NCBI GenBank assembly: GCA_027075325.1
Contig: JALTBN010000027.1
Span: 97,481-161,480, forward strand
Source of the DNA: Thermococcus sp.
Lineage (GTDB): Archaea > Methanobacteriota_B > Thermococci > Thermococcales > Thermococcaceae
Length of the DNA stretch: 64,000 bases
Direction of reading: 5' to 3'
How positions within the stretch are numbered: position 1 is the stretch's first letter; every line of letters begins with the position of its first letter. The translations under genes were made by a program, and so were the position numbers. The notes beneath the pieces are model-generated. The model had not been told where the DNA came from, searched no databases, and was given only the letters and a program-made list of their open reading frames with translations. Shown here piece by piece: positions 9,077 through 18,515 of this stretch.

Positions 9077-9955
9077 ATGGGCGTTAGATACCCGGCCGTC
9101 GCTGGGAGCTTCTATCCCGCTGACGAAGAACTGGTGGAGATGCTTAAGAGGTTCTTCAGGGACCTCGGCGAGGAGGGGAGTGAGCGGAAGATAACCGCTG
9201 GGGTTGCGCCGCACGCTGGCTACGTATTCTCGGGCTACACCGCGAGCAGAACATACAAAGCGATATTTGAAGACGGCCTTCCGGAGACCTTCGTCATCCT
9301 AGGGCCGAACCACACCGGCCTCGGCTCCCCGATAGCGGTCTATCCGTCCGGCAAATGGCTCACCCCGCTTGGCGAGATTGAGGTTGATGCGGAGATAGCA
9401 AAGGCGATAGCAAGACTTTCGGGAATAGCAGACCTCGATGAGATGGCGCACACCTACGAGCACTCCATAGAGGTTCAGGTGCCGTTCATCCAGTACCTGG
9501 CTGAGAAGGCAGGAAAGGACGTCAAAATCGTCCCCATTGTCCTCGGAATCCAGGATGAGGAAGTCGCCGAAGACCTCGGGAGGGCGATTTTTGAAGCCGC
9601 CAAGGAACTCGGGAGAGAGGTCGTGGTCATCGCGAGCACGGACTTTATGCACTACGGGCCAATGTACGGCTACGTGCCCTTCAGGGTTCGGGCGGACGAG
9701 CTGCCCCACAGGATAAAGGAGTGGGACTTCCGCGTGATAAGGAGAATCCTCGACTTCGACGTGAAGGGCATGTTCCGCGAGCTTAGAGAGATGAGGCATA
9801 CCATGTGCGGGCCTGGTGGAGTTGGGACCGCGGTAGTCTATTCCCGCCTAGCTGGAGCTGTTGAAGCCGAATTACTTCACTACACGACCAGCTTTGAGGT
9901 GAGCCGCTCGACCGATGCGGTTGTTGGCTACGCGAGCATCGTGATGAGGAAGTGA
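9077..9955 (+). CDS. MEMO1 family protein (AmmeMemoRadiSam system protein B)
   Basis: A 292-residue member of the MEMO family, whose fold resembles LigB-type non-haem iron dioxygenases. The conserved opening [14 protein letters not shown] and metal-site histidines [36 protein letters not shown] [10 protein letters not shown], and [10 protein letters not shown] are all present. Family members occur in archaea next to mevalonate kinase and with a radical SAM partner; the biochemical role is unsettled. GGAGGTGAGGGAA precedes the ATG at 9077, which is better than the upstream GTG. It lies just before mevalonate kinase on the same strand. Confidence 0.9.
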   Translation: MGVRYPAVAGSFYPADEELVEMLKRFFRDLGEEGSERKITAGVAPHAGYVFSGYTASRTYKAIFEDGLPETFVILGPNHTGLGSPIAVYPSGKWLTPLGEIEVDAEIAKAIARLSGIADLDEMAHTYEHSIEVQVPFIQYLAEKAGKDVKIVPIVLGIQDEEVAEDLGRAIFEAAKELGREVVVIASTDFMHYGPMYGYVPFRVRADELPHRIKEWDFRVIRRILDFDVKGMFRELREMRHTMCGPGGVGTAVVYSRLAGAVEAELLHYTTSFEVSRSTDAVVGYASIVMRK

Positions 9956-10007
9956 GCACCAAAAGCCACATAAACTTTCTTTTTCTGTTCAATTATGGGG
10001 GTCAAAG

Positions 10008-11012
10008 ATGAGGGTTTTGGCTTCAGCTCCGGCTAAAATTATCCTCTTCGGCGAGCATAGTGTGGTTTACGGAAAGCCGGCAATAGCTGCAGCAATAGAC
10101 CTGAGAACCTACGTCAGGGCCGAGTTCAACGACTCGGGAAGGATAAAGATAGAGGCGAGGGACATAAAGACGCCCGGTCTTATAGTGTCCTTCTCCGAGG
10201 ACAGCATCTACTTTGAGAGTGACTACGGAAAGGCCGCCGAAGTTCTCGGCTACGTCAGGCAGGCGATAGAGCTTGTCAAGGAGGAAGCGGATAAAAACGG
10301 CACTGGAATAACCGTCTCCATAACCTCTCAGATCCCCGTTGGTGCCGGTCTTGGCTCATCGGCGGCCGTGGCAGTAGCGACGATCGGAGCGGTCTCAAAG
10401 CTCCTCGGTCTTGAGCTGACGAACGAGGAGGTTGGAAGGCTCGGCCACCGCGTTGAACTCCTCGTTCAGGGGGCTTCGAGCGGCATAGACCCTACGGTTT
10501 CAGCGATAGGTGGCTTCATCCACTACGAGAAAGGCAAATTCGAGCATCTGCCCTTCATGGAGCTGCCCATCGTTGTCGGCTACACCGGTTCGAGCGGCTC
10601 AACCAAGGAGCTTGTGGCGATGGTGAGAGAGAACTACGAGGAGATGCCCGGAATCTTTGAACCTGTCCTCAACTCGATGGGCAGGCTCGTTGAGAGGGCC
10701 AAGGAAGTCATCATCTCAGACATTGACAGGGAGCTAAAGTTTCAGACCCTCGGAAAGTTCATGAACATAAACCACGGCCTCCTCGATGCCCTTGGGGTCT
10801 CCACCAAGAAGCTCAGTGAGCTGGTTTATGCCGCTAGGGTAGCGGGTGCCCTTGGGGCCAAAATAACCGGTGCAGGAGGGGGAGGTTGTATGTACGCCCT
10901 GTCTCCAGGCAAGCAGAGGGAGGTGGCAACCGCCATAACCATAGCCGGCGGAACCCCTATGATAACCAAGATAAGCCGCGAGGGGCTTCGCATAGAGGAG
11001 GTTCTGCCATGA
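10008..11012 (+). CDS. mvk: Mevalonate kinase
   Basis: A GHMP kinase that phosphorylates mevalonate, the first kinase step of the archaeal isoprenoid pathway that supplies membrane lipids. It has 334 residues. The N-terminal [24 protein letters not shown]-binding [16 protein letters not shown] (about 110), the substrate region [14 protein letters not shown], and C-terminal [13 protein letters not shown] (about 285) form the usual motif set. GGGGGT lies before the ATG. The stop overlaps the IPK start by ATGA, so translation of the two is probably coupled. A TATA-like ATAAACT lies about 35 bases upstream. Confidence 0.97.
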   Translation: MRVLASAPAKIILFGEHSVVYGKPAIAAAIDLRTYVRAEFNDSGRIKIEARDIKTPGLIVSFSEDSIYFESDYGKAAEVLGYVRQAIELVKEEADKNGTGITVSITSQIPVGAGLGSSAAVAVATIGAVSKLLGLELTNEEVGRLGHRVELLVQGASSGIDPTVSAIGGFIHYEKGKFEHLPFMELPIVVGYTGSSGSTKELVAMVRENYEEMPGIFEPVLNSMGRLVERAKEVIISDIDRELKFQTLGKFMNINHGLLDALGVSTKKLSELVYAARVAGALGAKITGAGGGGCMYALSPGKQREVATAITIAGGTPMITKISREGLRIEEVLP

Positions 11013-11800
11013 TAATCGTCAAGATCGGAGGGAGCGTCTTCAGTGACAAGAAGGGCGACCCAGAGAACTTCGATGTGGAGACGGTCAGGAGGATAGCGAA
11101 GGAGATAGCCGGCTTCTATCCTGCGGAGGACTTCATAATCGTCCACGGCGGCGGGAGCTTCGGGCACCCGGAGGCGAAAAGGTACGGCATAAGGGAGGGC
11201 CTGCCTGAGGGCTGGGAGAACGCCCACCGCAAAAGGATCGGCTTCACCCTGACCCACCAGGCGATGCTGAGGGCCAACGCGAAGTTCATAGAGGCCTTCG
11301 TTGCCGAGAACCTGCCCGCTTTCTCGGTGTCCACCTCCTCCATCTTCATAACCGAGAACGGTGATGTTGCCTACGGCGACGTTGAGGTCATTCAAAGGCT
11401 CGTTGACCTGAGGTTTATCCCGGTTCTCTTCGGAGATGTTTCCATCGACCTGGCGAAGGGAATAGAAATCCTCTCGGGAGACCAGATAATAACTTACCTC
11501 GCCAAGATGCTTGAGCCGAAGAAGGTGATTTTCCTAATGGACGTCGACGGGATTTACGACGGAAAGCCCGGCGAGGGAAAGCTTATCCAGAACCTAAGGC
11601 TAGACGAAATCGACGGTCTCTTCGAGAGGCTCAGCTGCATTGCCTCTGGAACCGACGTCACAGGCGGGATCTGCAACAAGCTCCGCGAGGCCAAAAAGAT
11701 AGCCTGCTTTTCTGAGGTCTGGTTCGTGAACGGGAAAGTTCCAGGAAGGCTGAGCGGGGCCATCAGAGGGGACGGCTTTGGCACCGTCCTAAGGGAATAA
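11009..11800 (+). CDS. ipk: Isopentenyl phosphate kinase
   Basis: An amino-acid-kinase-fold enzyme that turns isopentenyl phosphate into isopentenyl diphosphate, the last step of the archaeal modified mevalonate pathway. It has 263 residues, with N-terminal [14 protein letters not shown], the glycine-rich [19 protein letters not shown] whose second His is the IPK hallmark, and [12 protein letters not shown] near the C-terminus. It overlaps mvk by four bases (ATGA). Together with mvk this leaves the decarboxylation branch to genes elsewhere. Confidence 0.95.
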   Translation: MIIVKIGGSVFSDKKGDPENFDVETVRRIAKEIAGFYPAEDFIIVHGGGSFGHPEAKRYGIREGLPEGWENAHRKRIGFTLTHQAMLRANAKFIEAFVAENLPAFSVSTSSIFITENGDVAYGDVEVIQRLVDLRFIPVLFGDVSIDLAKGIEILSGDQIITYLAKMLEPKKVIFLMDVDGIYDGKPGEGKLIQNLRLDEIDGLFERLSCIASGTDVTGGICNKLREAKKIACFSEVWFVNGKVPGRLSGAIRGDGFGTVLRE

Positions 11801-11858
11801 GACCCTCTCAGCCGGTCCTAACCGGTAAAAAATCCCCGAAAACACTTGGGAAGTGGTA

Positions 11859-12629
11859 TCACCTTATTTCAATCTCCCCTTTTCTGATGCGGAAGGTGTG
11901 TTTGCCCTCAAGGGGTTCGAAGTCTCCCAGAGGGGATTTTCTCACGAAAAGGGTCTCTGAGGACTTTCCGGGTTCTGATTGGAATTCAAGGACGTACTGG
12001 CTGTAGAGGGCTATCCACGAGGTGAACTTCTCGGAAACCCTGTCCCTGTTCAGCAGAAAGAAGTTAACGGGCCTCTTTCTCTTTTCCTCCACTCTGGCCT
12101 TCTCCTTGAGGGCCATGAAATGCTGGTAGAGGCGCACGGTTTTCTCCTCGCCCAGCACCAGGGCCAAGCCATCCAGCGTCACGTCCAGTCCAAGGGGGCG
12201 CCTCCCGTCTATCTTCTCCTTTAAAATCCGGGAGTAGATGGAGCTGTACTTTGGGACAAACGTCTGGGCATCAATACTCCTGTCCACAAAGACAAAGTTC
12301 TCCCCGTAATCCACTCCATGAAGGGACGCAAAGATATCTATGATTGAAAGATTTCCGTTTCTGCCCTCGGTCATAATGTCGAGTCCCACAGGCTTTAGCT
12401 CTATGTTGAGTGCAGAGAGCGGAAACACCGTATTCATTATGACGCCAAAATCCCCCATCCCTACCCTTTCTCTGAGAACAATGAAGGGCAGGAGCCATCC
12501 CATTGAGTAGGTGCTGTAAACCACAAGAACGTTGCTGTCCGGAAGAAGACCCCCTCCCAGTATCCCATCCAGCCTGGGAAACCCCGTACTCAAAATTTCG
12601 TTATCGGGGGAAGGTACCTCACTTTCCAT
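11859..12629 (-). CDS. RecA/KaiC-like fold protein with degenerate P-loop
   Basis: A 256-residue protein that opens like a KaiC/RadA domain: ILSTGFPRLDGILGGGLLPDSNVLVVYSTYSMGW (split, about 12-45). In active relatives the last part would read GxxGxGKT/S; here it is YSTYSMGW, with neither Lys nor Thr. The remaining strands (VTLDGLALVLGEE) suit the fold. It therefore probably does not hydrolyse ATP in the usual way and may be a regulatory or structural paralogue. GGTGAAAGC precedes the ATG, and a TATA-like CTTAAATA lies at 12661-12668 on this strand. It is divergent from the PRC-barrel gene. Confidence 0.75.
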   Translation of the reverse strand: MESEVPSPDNEILSTGFPRLDGILGGGLLPDSNVLVVYSTYSMGWLLPFIVLRERVGMGDFGVIMNTVFPLSALNIELKPVGLDIMTEGRNGNLSIIDIFASLHGVDYGENFVFVDRSIDAQTFVPKYSSIYSRILKEKIDGRRPLGLDVTLDGLALVLGEEKTVRLYQHFMALKEKARVEEKRKRPVNFFLLNRDRVSEKFTSWIALYSQYVLEFQSEPGKSSETLFVRKSPLGDFEPLEGKHTFRIRKGEIEIR

Positions 12630-12702
12630 GCTTTCACCGTAGTGTTTTTTGACCGTCTTCTATTTAAGGGTTATCGGTCGCCCTGAGAGATGGAGGAAAA
12701 AG

Positions 12703-12710
12703 TTTTATAC
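12703..12710 (+). promoter_or_regulatory. TATA box of the PRC-barrel gene
   Basis: TTTTATAC preceded by the purine run GGAGGAAAAAG, an archaeal BRE/TATA pattern. The expected start leaves a leader of about 35 bases before the ATG at 12768. The opposite strand of the same gap carries a TATA for the divergent gene. Confidence 0.5.
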
Positions 12711-12767
12711 GATGCCGCTTTAGATAGGGGGGAGAAATTCCTCTGATAAAACTAAGGGGTGGAAGGC

Positions 12768-13052
12768 ATGGTGAAGATTCTTGCATCAAAGCTCAGGGAC
12801 GTTGAGCTTATTACGGATACCGGGGTAAGGCTCGGCTGGGTCTACGACCTCAGCTTCGATGAGGAAACCGGTGACCTCCTGGTTATAGTGGCGGAGCCGG
12901 ACGAAGACCTAGACACGAGCGAGTTCGTTACGGATCACGAGGGGCTCCTTCTGATACCTGTGAGCGCCGTTAGAAGTATAGGAGAGGTAATAATAATAGA
13001 CTCAAACAAGCTCGCCGTCAAGTCCAAACTCCGCGGTATCAGGCATCACTGA
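12768..13052 (+). CDS. PRC-barrel domain protein
   Basis: A 94-residue single-domain protein. The pattern KILASKLRDVELITDTGVRLGWVYDLSFDEETGDLLVIVAEP (split), then LLIPVSAVRSIGEVIIID, is the PRC-barrel beta fold found in ribosome maturation factor RimM and in many archaeal one-domain proteins. Some haloarchaeal PRC-barrel proteins take part in FtsZ-based division; whether this one does is unknown. GGGGTGGAAGGC precedes the ATG at 12768, so the upstream GTG is probably part of the ribosome site. The metallophosphoesterase ends four bases beyond its stop on the other strand. Confidence 0.85.
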   Translation: MVKILASKLRDVELITDTGVRLGWVYDLSFDEETGDLLVIVAEPDEDLDTSEFVTDHEGLLLIPVSAVRSIGEVIIIDSNKLAVKSKLRGIRHH

Positions 13053-13056
13053 CACG

Positions 13057-13764
13057 TCAGTACCCTTCGAACAGTCTCTGGGCCAGAAAGCGGGGAAGTC
13101 CCGCCTCAATTATCTTCCCCGCCGCTTCTTCCACATCGTATTCAACGCGGTGGAACTCCACGTTGTCCGGCGGCTCTTCTTCGGTGTTTATCACCGCGTA
13201 GGCCGCCCTCCAGTCCCCGTCCCTCGGCTGCCCAACGCCGCCGGGGTTTATTATCCTCCTTCCGTCGAAGACCTTGAGCATCGGGATGTGGGTGTGACCG
13301 ACGAGCAAATCGTCCTGTTTTACGTAGCTCAGAACGGCCCTGAACTCTCCATCGGGGCGCCAGGGAAAGAGGTACTCGTCGAGTGGTGCCCTCGGCGAGC
13401 CGTGGATGAGGAGATAGCTTCTCCCGGTGTCGTCGGTGAAGAGCTGCCTCACGGGGAGCCTCCTGAGGAACTCAAGGTTCTCGATGCTCATAACCCGCTG
13501 GTGCCACCTCACGGCTTCCCTCGCGTAGGGGTTGAATCCCCAGTCGAGGCCGAAAGCGACCGCGTTGTCGTGGTTGCCCCGAACACAGAGGAAAGTCCGT
13601 TTTTTCATCTCCTTTCTGACGAACTCAACGACCTCGTTCGGACTGGCTCCGTAGCCCACTAAATCCCCCATGCAGAGAATCGCATCCGCTTTCTTAACAT
13701 CCCTCCAGACGGCCTGAAGGGCTTCCCAGTTGGAGTGGATGTCCGAGATGAGGGCGATGATCAT
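13057..13764 (-). CDS. Metallophosphoesterase (calcineurin-like, YfcE type)
   Basis: A 235-residue binuclear metal phosphoesterase. The five metal motifs are in order: ALISDIHSNWEAL (DxH), CMGDLVGYG (GD), CVRGNHDNAV (GNHD), LIHGSPRA (H), LVGHTHIPM (GHTH). Related enzymes hydrolyse phosphodiesters or cyclic nucleotides; the substrate cannot be read from sequence. GGTGGTGCC precedes the ATG. It is followed by a membrane protein gene on the same strand, upstream in transcription, with about 30 bases between them. Confidence 0.9.
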   Translation of the reverse strand: MIIALISDIHSNWEALQAVWRDVKKADAILCMGDLVGYGASPNEVVEFVRKEMKKRTFLCVRGNHDNAVAFGLDWGFNPYAREAVRWHQRVMSIENLEFLRRLPVRQLFTDDTGRSYLLIHGSPRAPLDEYLFPWRPDGEFRAVLSYVKQDDLLVGHTHIPMLKVFDGRRIINPGGVGQPRDGDWRAAYAVINTEEEPPDNVEFHRVEYDVEEAAGKIIEAGLPRFLAQRLFEGY

Positions 13765-13794
13765 GGCACCACCGGCGTAAATAGGGAAAGAACC

Positions 13795-14394
13795 TTAAAG
13801 ACCTTTGCCGGCCCTCATGCCCATCCCAAAGAGGGTTAAACCCAGCACCATGAGAGCAAGACCTGCGTAAGGCTGGTACCTTGGGGAGCCGCTCTCCTCG
13901 CACCCCCTCTTGATCTCCTCAAAGCTCCGGCTGCAGTTCCAGAACTGGAGGTAAGCCCCGGGATCGTCGTAGAGCTCGAGCTCATCAACCGTGAGGCCCC
14001 TGATGAAGAGAACCTCCTCGATATCTACTTTCAGGTTTTCCCTCCGGCCCTCAAGGATCCTGAGAGTGCCGTTGGTGTAAACGAGGGACAGGTTGTTTTC
14101 TCCACCGTTCCTTATGACGAGCGTTTTCCCGTCCACCTCCCATGAGACGCCTTCTTTCGATCCAACCACGAGGGCGAAGGAGCTGATCTTTAGCGAGTAG
14201 TTCTCAGTGAAGGTGAAGGAGCCGCCGACTTCCTGAACCTGAGGCGGCAGTTTTCCAAATCCAGTGGACAGGGGGCCCAAAGGGGGCAGCATGCACGTAA
14301 CGCCGCCGCAGTTAGCAGGGCTGTACGTCACCACCAGGAGCATCCCGAGGACGAAGAGCAAAACCCCAAGTGAGTACAGAGTAATCTTCCTCAT
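13795..14394 (-). CDS. Membrane-anchored protein with two end TM segments, function unknown
   Basis: About 199 residues. An N-terminal hydrophobic helix (LYSLGVLLFVLGMLLVV) and a C-terminal one (YAGLALMVLGLTLFGMGM) bracket a mainly beta extracellular or lumenal part with several Cys (NCGG, TCML, NCSR, RGCEE) that could form disulphides and several NxS/T sites. The longer frame would overlap the upstream acyl-CoA synthetase gene, so I use the ATG at 14394, preceded by a GATGATC-like ribosome site; ATG at 14400 is possible. No family is recognised. Confidence 0.7.
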   Translation of the reverse strand: MRKITLYSLGVLLFVLGMLLVVTYSPANCGGVTCMLPPLGPLSTGFGKLPPQVQEVGGSFTFTENYSLKISSFALVVGSKEGVSWEVDGKTLVIRNGGENNLSLVYTNGTLRILEGRRENLKVDIEEVLFIRGLTVDELELYDDPGAYLQFWNCSRSFEEIKRGCEESGSPRYQPYAGLALMVLGLTLFGMGMRAGKGL

Positions 14395-14453
14395 GATCAT
14401 CAAAATTACTATGAAGAAGAGGTATAAAAGGTTTTGGGCAAATGCCCAAAGAC

Positions 14454-15851
14454 TCACTCCTTCTTCTGCTTCTTCTTCCAGTTGCTCCACTTGTAGAGCG
14501 CCGAGAGAGACTTGATGGCCCTCTCCGGCTCCGGGTAGGCAGGAATTCCTTCCTCGTTGAGCATGTCGATGGCTTCCTTGGCCTCTATGCCACCGACGAT
14601 GGCAACGACGAGCGGCTTCTTCCTTCCGCTCTCGTTGTACTCGCGGATGACTATCTTCGCGAGATCCCTCGGGTCGAGAACGGCGGTCTGGCAGTAGAGG
14701 ACGGCTATGGCGTGCATGTTCGGGTTGGCTAGTGCGTCCCTGACGGCTCCCTCGTAGGCCTCGGCGCCGGCCATACCGGTGAGGTCAACCGGGTTCTTGT
14801 AGCTTCCGAAGGGCGGCATGTGGTTGGCGAAGACCTTGAGGTCCTCAAGGTTGTCGTAGAGGTGGAGTCCCTCTTCCTCAGCAGCGTCGGTGGCCATAAC
14901 ACCTATTCCGCCGCCGTTGGTGAGGATGACGACGTTCTCGCCGGCGGGCTCGGGCAGGTTGCTGAGGGTCCTGGCCCAGTCGAAGGCCTCCCCAATGGTG
15001 AGGGCCCTGAGGACGCCGCTCTGCTTGAAGGCGGCGGTGTAGATGCTGTCGGCACCGGCGAGTGAACCGGTGTGTGAAGCGGCGGCCTTGGCACCGCGCT
15101 CGCTCCTTCCGGCCTTTATGATGATGATGGGCTTCTCCTTGCTGACCTTCCTGGCTGTCTCCATGAAGCGCCTTCCGTCCTTGACACCCTCCATGTAGAT
15201 GAGGATGGCCTTGGTGTTCTCGTCGGTCTCAAAGTACTCGAGCAGGTCTGCATCGTCTATGTCGCTCTTGTTTCCAATGCTGACGACCGCTGAGAGGCCG
15301 ACCTTCTCAAGGATGGTCCAGCCCATGAGGGCTATTCCGAGGGCACCGCTCTGGCTGATGAGGGCGAGGTTGCCGGGCATGACGTCGGTCGGGCCGAAGG
15401 TGGCGTTGAGCTTGTCCGGGGTGTAGACGACGCCGAAGATGTTCGGGCCGAGGATCCTCATGCCGTACTTGTGGGCGGTCTCGACGAGCTGTTCCTCGAC
15501 CTTCTTACCCTCCGGACCCAGCTCACCGAAACCCGAGCTGATGATCGGCAGAACCTTAACCCCCTTCTGGCCGCACTCCTCGACGACCTGGGGGACGAAC
15601 TTGGCAGGGACGATGATGACGGCCATATCGACCTCGTCCGGAACCTCGAGGATGCTCCTGTAAGACTTGAACTTCCTCCCGTTTATCTCAATCTCAACGC
15701 CCTTAACGTTGATCGGGTATATCTTACCCTCGTAGCCGTACTCCACGAGGTTCTTCATGACGGCATAGCCTATCTTTCCCGGCTTCTCGGAAGCGCCGAT
15801 GACGGCGATGCTCTTCGGCCTGAAAAGCGCCTGTATGTTCGGGTCAACCAT
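14454..15851 (-). CDS. ADP-forming acyl-CoA (acetyl-CoA) synthetase, alpha subunit
   Basis: A cytosolic enzyme subunit that conserves acyl-CoA energy as ATP while releasing acetate or related acids, the key ATP-yielding step of Thermococcales peptide and sugar fermentation. It has 465 residues. The CoA-binding domain (LFRPKSIAVIGASEKPGKIG, about 10-29) is followed by ligase-CoA domains. The phosphorylatable His lies in AASHTGSLAGADS (about 255). The ATP-grasp beta subunit is not in this window, which is usual since alpha and beta are often unlinked. GAGGTGATAAAG supports the ATG at 15851 over the upstream ATG at 15872. Several paralogues exist in these organisms, so the isoform is uncertain. 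Confidence 0.93.
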   Translation of the reverse strand: MVDPNIQALFRPKSIAVIGASEKPGKIGYAVMKNLVEYGYEGKIYPINVKGVEIEINGRKFKSYRSILEVPDEVDMAVIIVPAKFVPQVVEECGQKGVKVLPIISSGFGELGPEGKKVEEQLVETAHKYGMRILGPNIFGVVYTPDKLNATFGPTDVMPGNLALISQSGALGIALMGWTILEKVGLSAVVSIGNKSDIDDADLLEYFETDENTKAILIYMEGVKDGRRFMETARKVSKEKPIIIIKAGRSERGAKAAASHTGSLAGADSIYTAAFKQSGVLRALTIGEAFDWARTLSNLPEPAGENVVILTNGGGIGVMATDAAEEEGLHLYDNLEDLKVFANHMPPFGSYKNPVDLTGMAGAEAYEGAVRDALANPNMHAIAVLYCQTAVLDPRDLAKIVIREYNESGRKKPLVVAIVGGIEAKEAIDMLNEEGIPAYPEPERAIKSLSALYKWSNWKKKQKKE

Positions 15852-15998
15852 CTTTATCACCTCAGATGACATTTACGGGTTTACATCTGTAAAAGCGGTT
15901 AAAACCTTTCCCTTCTCTTTTTGCCGATGGCGGAATCGACAGCCGTTAAAGGCAAAAAAGAATTTAAACTGGAATGGGATAGTAATTAGGGTGGTCTA

Positions 15999-16460
15999 AT
16001 GGGAATAATCGAGAAGCCCAAAAAGGAACTGACCCCTTTCCAGACTGTGGCCCTGAAGTGGATGTCCTTTGCCTTTGACCTGGTTGTGATAATACTCGCG
16101 CTCATCACAATGGCTTACGTCGCGTACATGCTCTACGACCTCGCCACCATGATGTTCCACGGCTTCGACGTGGAGGAGGCGCTTCACGAGTTTCTGCTCG
16201 TCATAATCCTCCTTGAGCTCTTTGAACTGCTCTCCCTTTACATCAAGGAGCACCACGTGAGCATGCGCCGTGTGGCCGAGCTGGGCGTCGTCGCCCTAGT
16301 CCGAAAGCTTGTTATAACCGCAGATTACAGCACCATGGGATGGGAGACGCTGACAAGTATGGCGGTTCTCATATTCGTCCTCGGCTGGATATACATCCAG
16401 GAGAGGCGGAGAATCTCCGAGGAGGAAAAATTCATGGTTGAGCACGGGATGGGCAGATGA
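15999..16460 (+). CDS. PsiE-like phosphate-starvation-inducible membrane protein
   Basis: A 153-residue protein with about four transmembrane helices. The block DVEEALHEFLLVIILLELFE then SLYIKEHHVSMRRVAELGVVALVRKL (split) is the PsiE family signature. The family is induced by phosphate starvation in bacteria, but its activity is unknown. GGGTGGTCTA precedes the ATG. A TATA-like GAATTTAAAC lies about 40 bases upstream in the gap shared with the divergent acyl-CoA synthetase gene. It is followed by fen on the same strand after 85 bases. Confidence 0.8.
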   Translation: MGIIEKPKKELTPFQTVALKWMSFAFDLVVIILALITMAYVAYMLYDLATMMFHGFDVEEALHEFLLVIILLELFELLSLYIKEHHVSMRRVAELGVVALVRKLVITADYSTMGWETLTSMAVLIFVLGWIYIQERRRISEEEKFMVEHGMGR

Positions 16461-16545
16461 TGGCATCCAATTGAGGAGAAGCAACCCGGCAGATTGAGGA
16501 AAAAAACTAAATATTCCTTCACCGCATTCTTACCGGGTGATAATA

Positions 16546-17565
16546 ATGGGCGTACAGATAGGCGAGCTTGTGCCACGGAAGGAGATAGAGATCGAGAGCC
16601 TCTACGGGAAGAAGGTCGCCATCGACGCGTTCAACGCCATGTACCAGTTCCTCTCAACCATAAGGCAGCGTGATGGCACCCCTCTAATGGACTCGCAGGG
16701 GAGGATAACCTCTCATCTAAGCGGCTTCTTCTACAGGACCATAAACCTCATGGAGGCTGGTGTAAAGCCGGCTTACGTGTTCGACGGCAAACCGCCGGAG
16801 TTCAAGAGGAGGGAACTCCAGCGCAGGAGGGAAGCCAGAAACGAAGCTGAGGAGAAGTGGTATGAAGCACTTGAGAAGGGGGACCTTGAGGAGGCCAAGA
16901 AGTACGCGATGAGGGCGACGCGCGTTAACGAAGGGCTTATAAACGACGCCAAGACCCTGCTGGAGCTTATGGGCATACCAGTTGTCCAGGCACCGAGCGA
17001 GGGTGAGGCCCAAGCGGCCTACATGGCGGCCAAAAAGAGCGCCTACGCCTCAGCGAGCCAGGACTACGATTCACTCCTCTTCGGCGCGCCCCGGCTTATG
17101 AGGAACCTGACCATAACCGGCAGGAGGAAGCTGCCGGGTAAGAACGTCTACGTCGAGATCAGGCCGGAGCTCGTCGTTCTGGATGAGGTGCTCAAAGAGC
17201 TCGGCATAGACAGGGAGAAACTCATTGAGATGGCAATTCTGGTCGGAACCGACTACAACCCAGGCGGGATAAAGGGCATCGGCCCGAAGAAGGCCCTGAC
17301 GATAGTTAAGAAAAGCAAAGATCCCCTGGCAAAGTACCAGAAGGAAAGCGAGATCGACCTCTATGCGATAAAGGAGTTCTTCCTGAACCCACCGGTTACG
17401 GACGAGTACGAGCTTAAATGGAGCGAACCAGACGAGGAAGGAATTCTGAAGTTCCTCTGCGACGAGCACGACTTCAGCGAGGAGCGCGTTAAGAACGGAC
17501 TGGATAGGCTCAAAAAGGCGGTAAAAGCGGGAAAACAGAGAACTCTGGAGAGCTGGTTCGGATGA
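16546..17565 (+). CDS. fen: Flap endonuclease 1
   Basis: A structure-specific 5' nuclease that removes flaps during Okazaki fragment maturation and repair. It has 339 residues. The N domain carries [12 protein letters not shown] and [12 protein letters not shown] with catalytic Asp; the I domain carries [12 protein letters not shown] and [34 protein letters not shown] combines a metal Asp with the helix-two-turn-helix. The C-terminus QRTLESWF is a PCNA-interacting peptide. GGTGATAATA precedes the ATG at 16546. A TATA-like ACTAAATATT lies about 40 bases upstream. It converges with tfb, with ten bases between the stops. Confidence 0.97.
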   Translation: MGVQIGELVPRKEIEIESLYGKKVAIDAFNAMYQFLSTIRQRDGTPLMDSQGRITSHLSGFFYRTINLMEAGVKPAYVFDGKPPEFKRRELQRRREARNEAEEKWYEALEKGDLEEAKKYAMRATRVNEGLINDAKTLLELMGIPVVQAPSEGEAQAAYMAAKKSAYASASQDYDSLLFGAPRLMRNLTITGRRKLPGKNVYVEIRPELVVLDEVLKELGIDREKLIEMAILVGTDYNPGGIKGIGPKKALTIVKKSKDPLAKYQKESEIDLYAIKEFFLNPPVTDEYELKWSEPDEEGILKFLCDEHDFSEERVKNGLDRLKKAVKAGKQRTLESWFG

Positions 17566-17575
17566 ACGGTTTACA

Positions 17576-18478
17576 TTACGTTATCGGCACTTTAAGGTCG
17601 AGCTTGTCAACAAGCTCTTTATAGCGGTTTCTAACAGTAACCTCCGTGACGCGGGCCACTTCGGCCACCTCACGTTGGGTTCTCTTTTCCCCTTCCAGGA
17701 GACCCGCTATGTAGAGCGCCGCCGCAACGAGGCCCGCGGGGCTCTTTCCGCTCGTGAGGCCCCTGTTGTACGCCTCCTCAAGAAGTTCGGTGGCCTTTCT
17801 CCTCACCTTCTCGCTCAGTCCCAGCTCATCGGCAAACTTGTTCACGTAATCTGTGGGCTTGACGAAGAGCTTCTTGGGGGTTAGGTTGAGATGCCGCGCT
17901 ATGAAGCGGAAACTCCTTCCTATCTCCTTCTTGTCGACGCGGGAGACATCGGCTATCTCGTCGAGCGTTCTGGGGATTTTGAGGAGCCTGCAGGCAGCGT
18001 AGACGCACGCAGCTATGACGCTCTCAATTGAACGGCCCCTTATCAGACCCTTCTTGACGGCCTCACGATACAAGCGGGCAGCCTCCTCCTCAACGTGTCT
18101 CGGAAGGCGGAGGTTGCTGGCAAGCCTGTCAAGCTCGCTGAGGGCGAAGGCAAGGTTCCTCTCCGCGGCGTCGCTCACCCTGAGACGCGACTGCCACTTC
18201 CTCAGGCGATACATCTTCTCCCTCATCAGGCCGGTGAGGGAACGGTCAATTCCGATATCAGTGGAAAGGCCTTTGTCATGGAGGAGAATGCTCTCGGGGG
18301 CACCAACGCGAGCCCTCTTTTCCCTCTGTCCCGCGTCGAAGGCCCTCCATTCGGGGCCCATATCCACAACGTTTTCCTCTATAACGTACCCGCAAACTTT
18401 ACAGATGATTTCACCCCTGCTGGGGTCATAGATGAACTCGGTAGAGCCGCAGACAGGGCATACTCTTCGCTTATCCAC
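17576..18478 (-). CDS. tfb: Transcription initiation factor B (TFB)
   Basis: The archaeal TFIIB homologue that bridges TBP-TATA-BRE and RNA polymerase. It has 300 residues. The N-terminal zinc ribbon (CPVCGSTEF..GEIICKVCGYV) and B-finger/reader region (GPEWRAFDAGQ) precede two cyclin-like core repeats, with SVIAACVYAACR and AGLVAAALYIAG in matching positions and the C-terminal helix-turn-helix REVAEVARVTEVTVRNRYKE. The GTG start is preceded by GGGGGTGTTGGA. Thermococcus species often have two TFBs; which one this is cannot be said here. Confidence 0.97.
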   Translation of the reverse strand: MDKRRVCPVCGSTEFIYDPSRGEIICKVCGYVIEENVVDMGPEWRAFDAGQREKRARVGAPESILLHDKGLSTDIGIDRSLTGLMREKMYRLRKWQSRLRVSDAAERNLAFALSELDRLASNLRLPRHVEEEAARLYREAVKKGLIRGRSIESVIAACVYAACRLLKIPRTLDEIADVSRVDKKEIGRSFRFIARHLNLTPKKLFVKPTDYVNKFADELGLSEKVRRKATELLEEAYNRGLTSGKSPAGLVAAALYIAGLLEGEKRTQREVAEVARVTEVTVRNRYKELVDKLDLKVPIT

Positions 18479-18515
18479 TCCAACACCCCCACGGCCCGCC
18501 CTATCTGGGTGGCCT

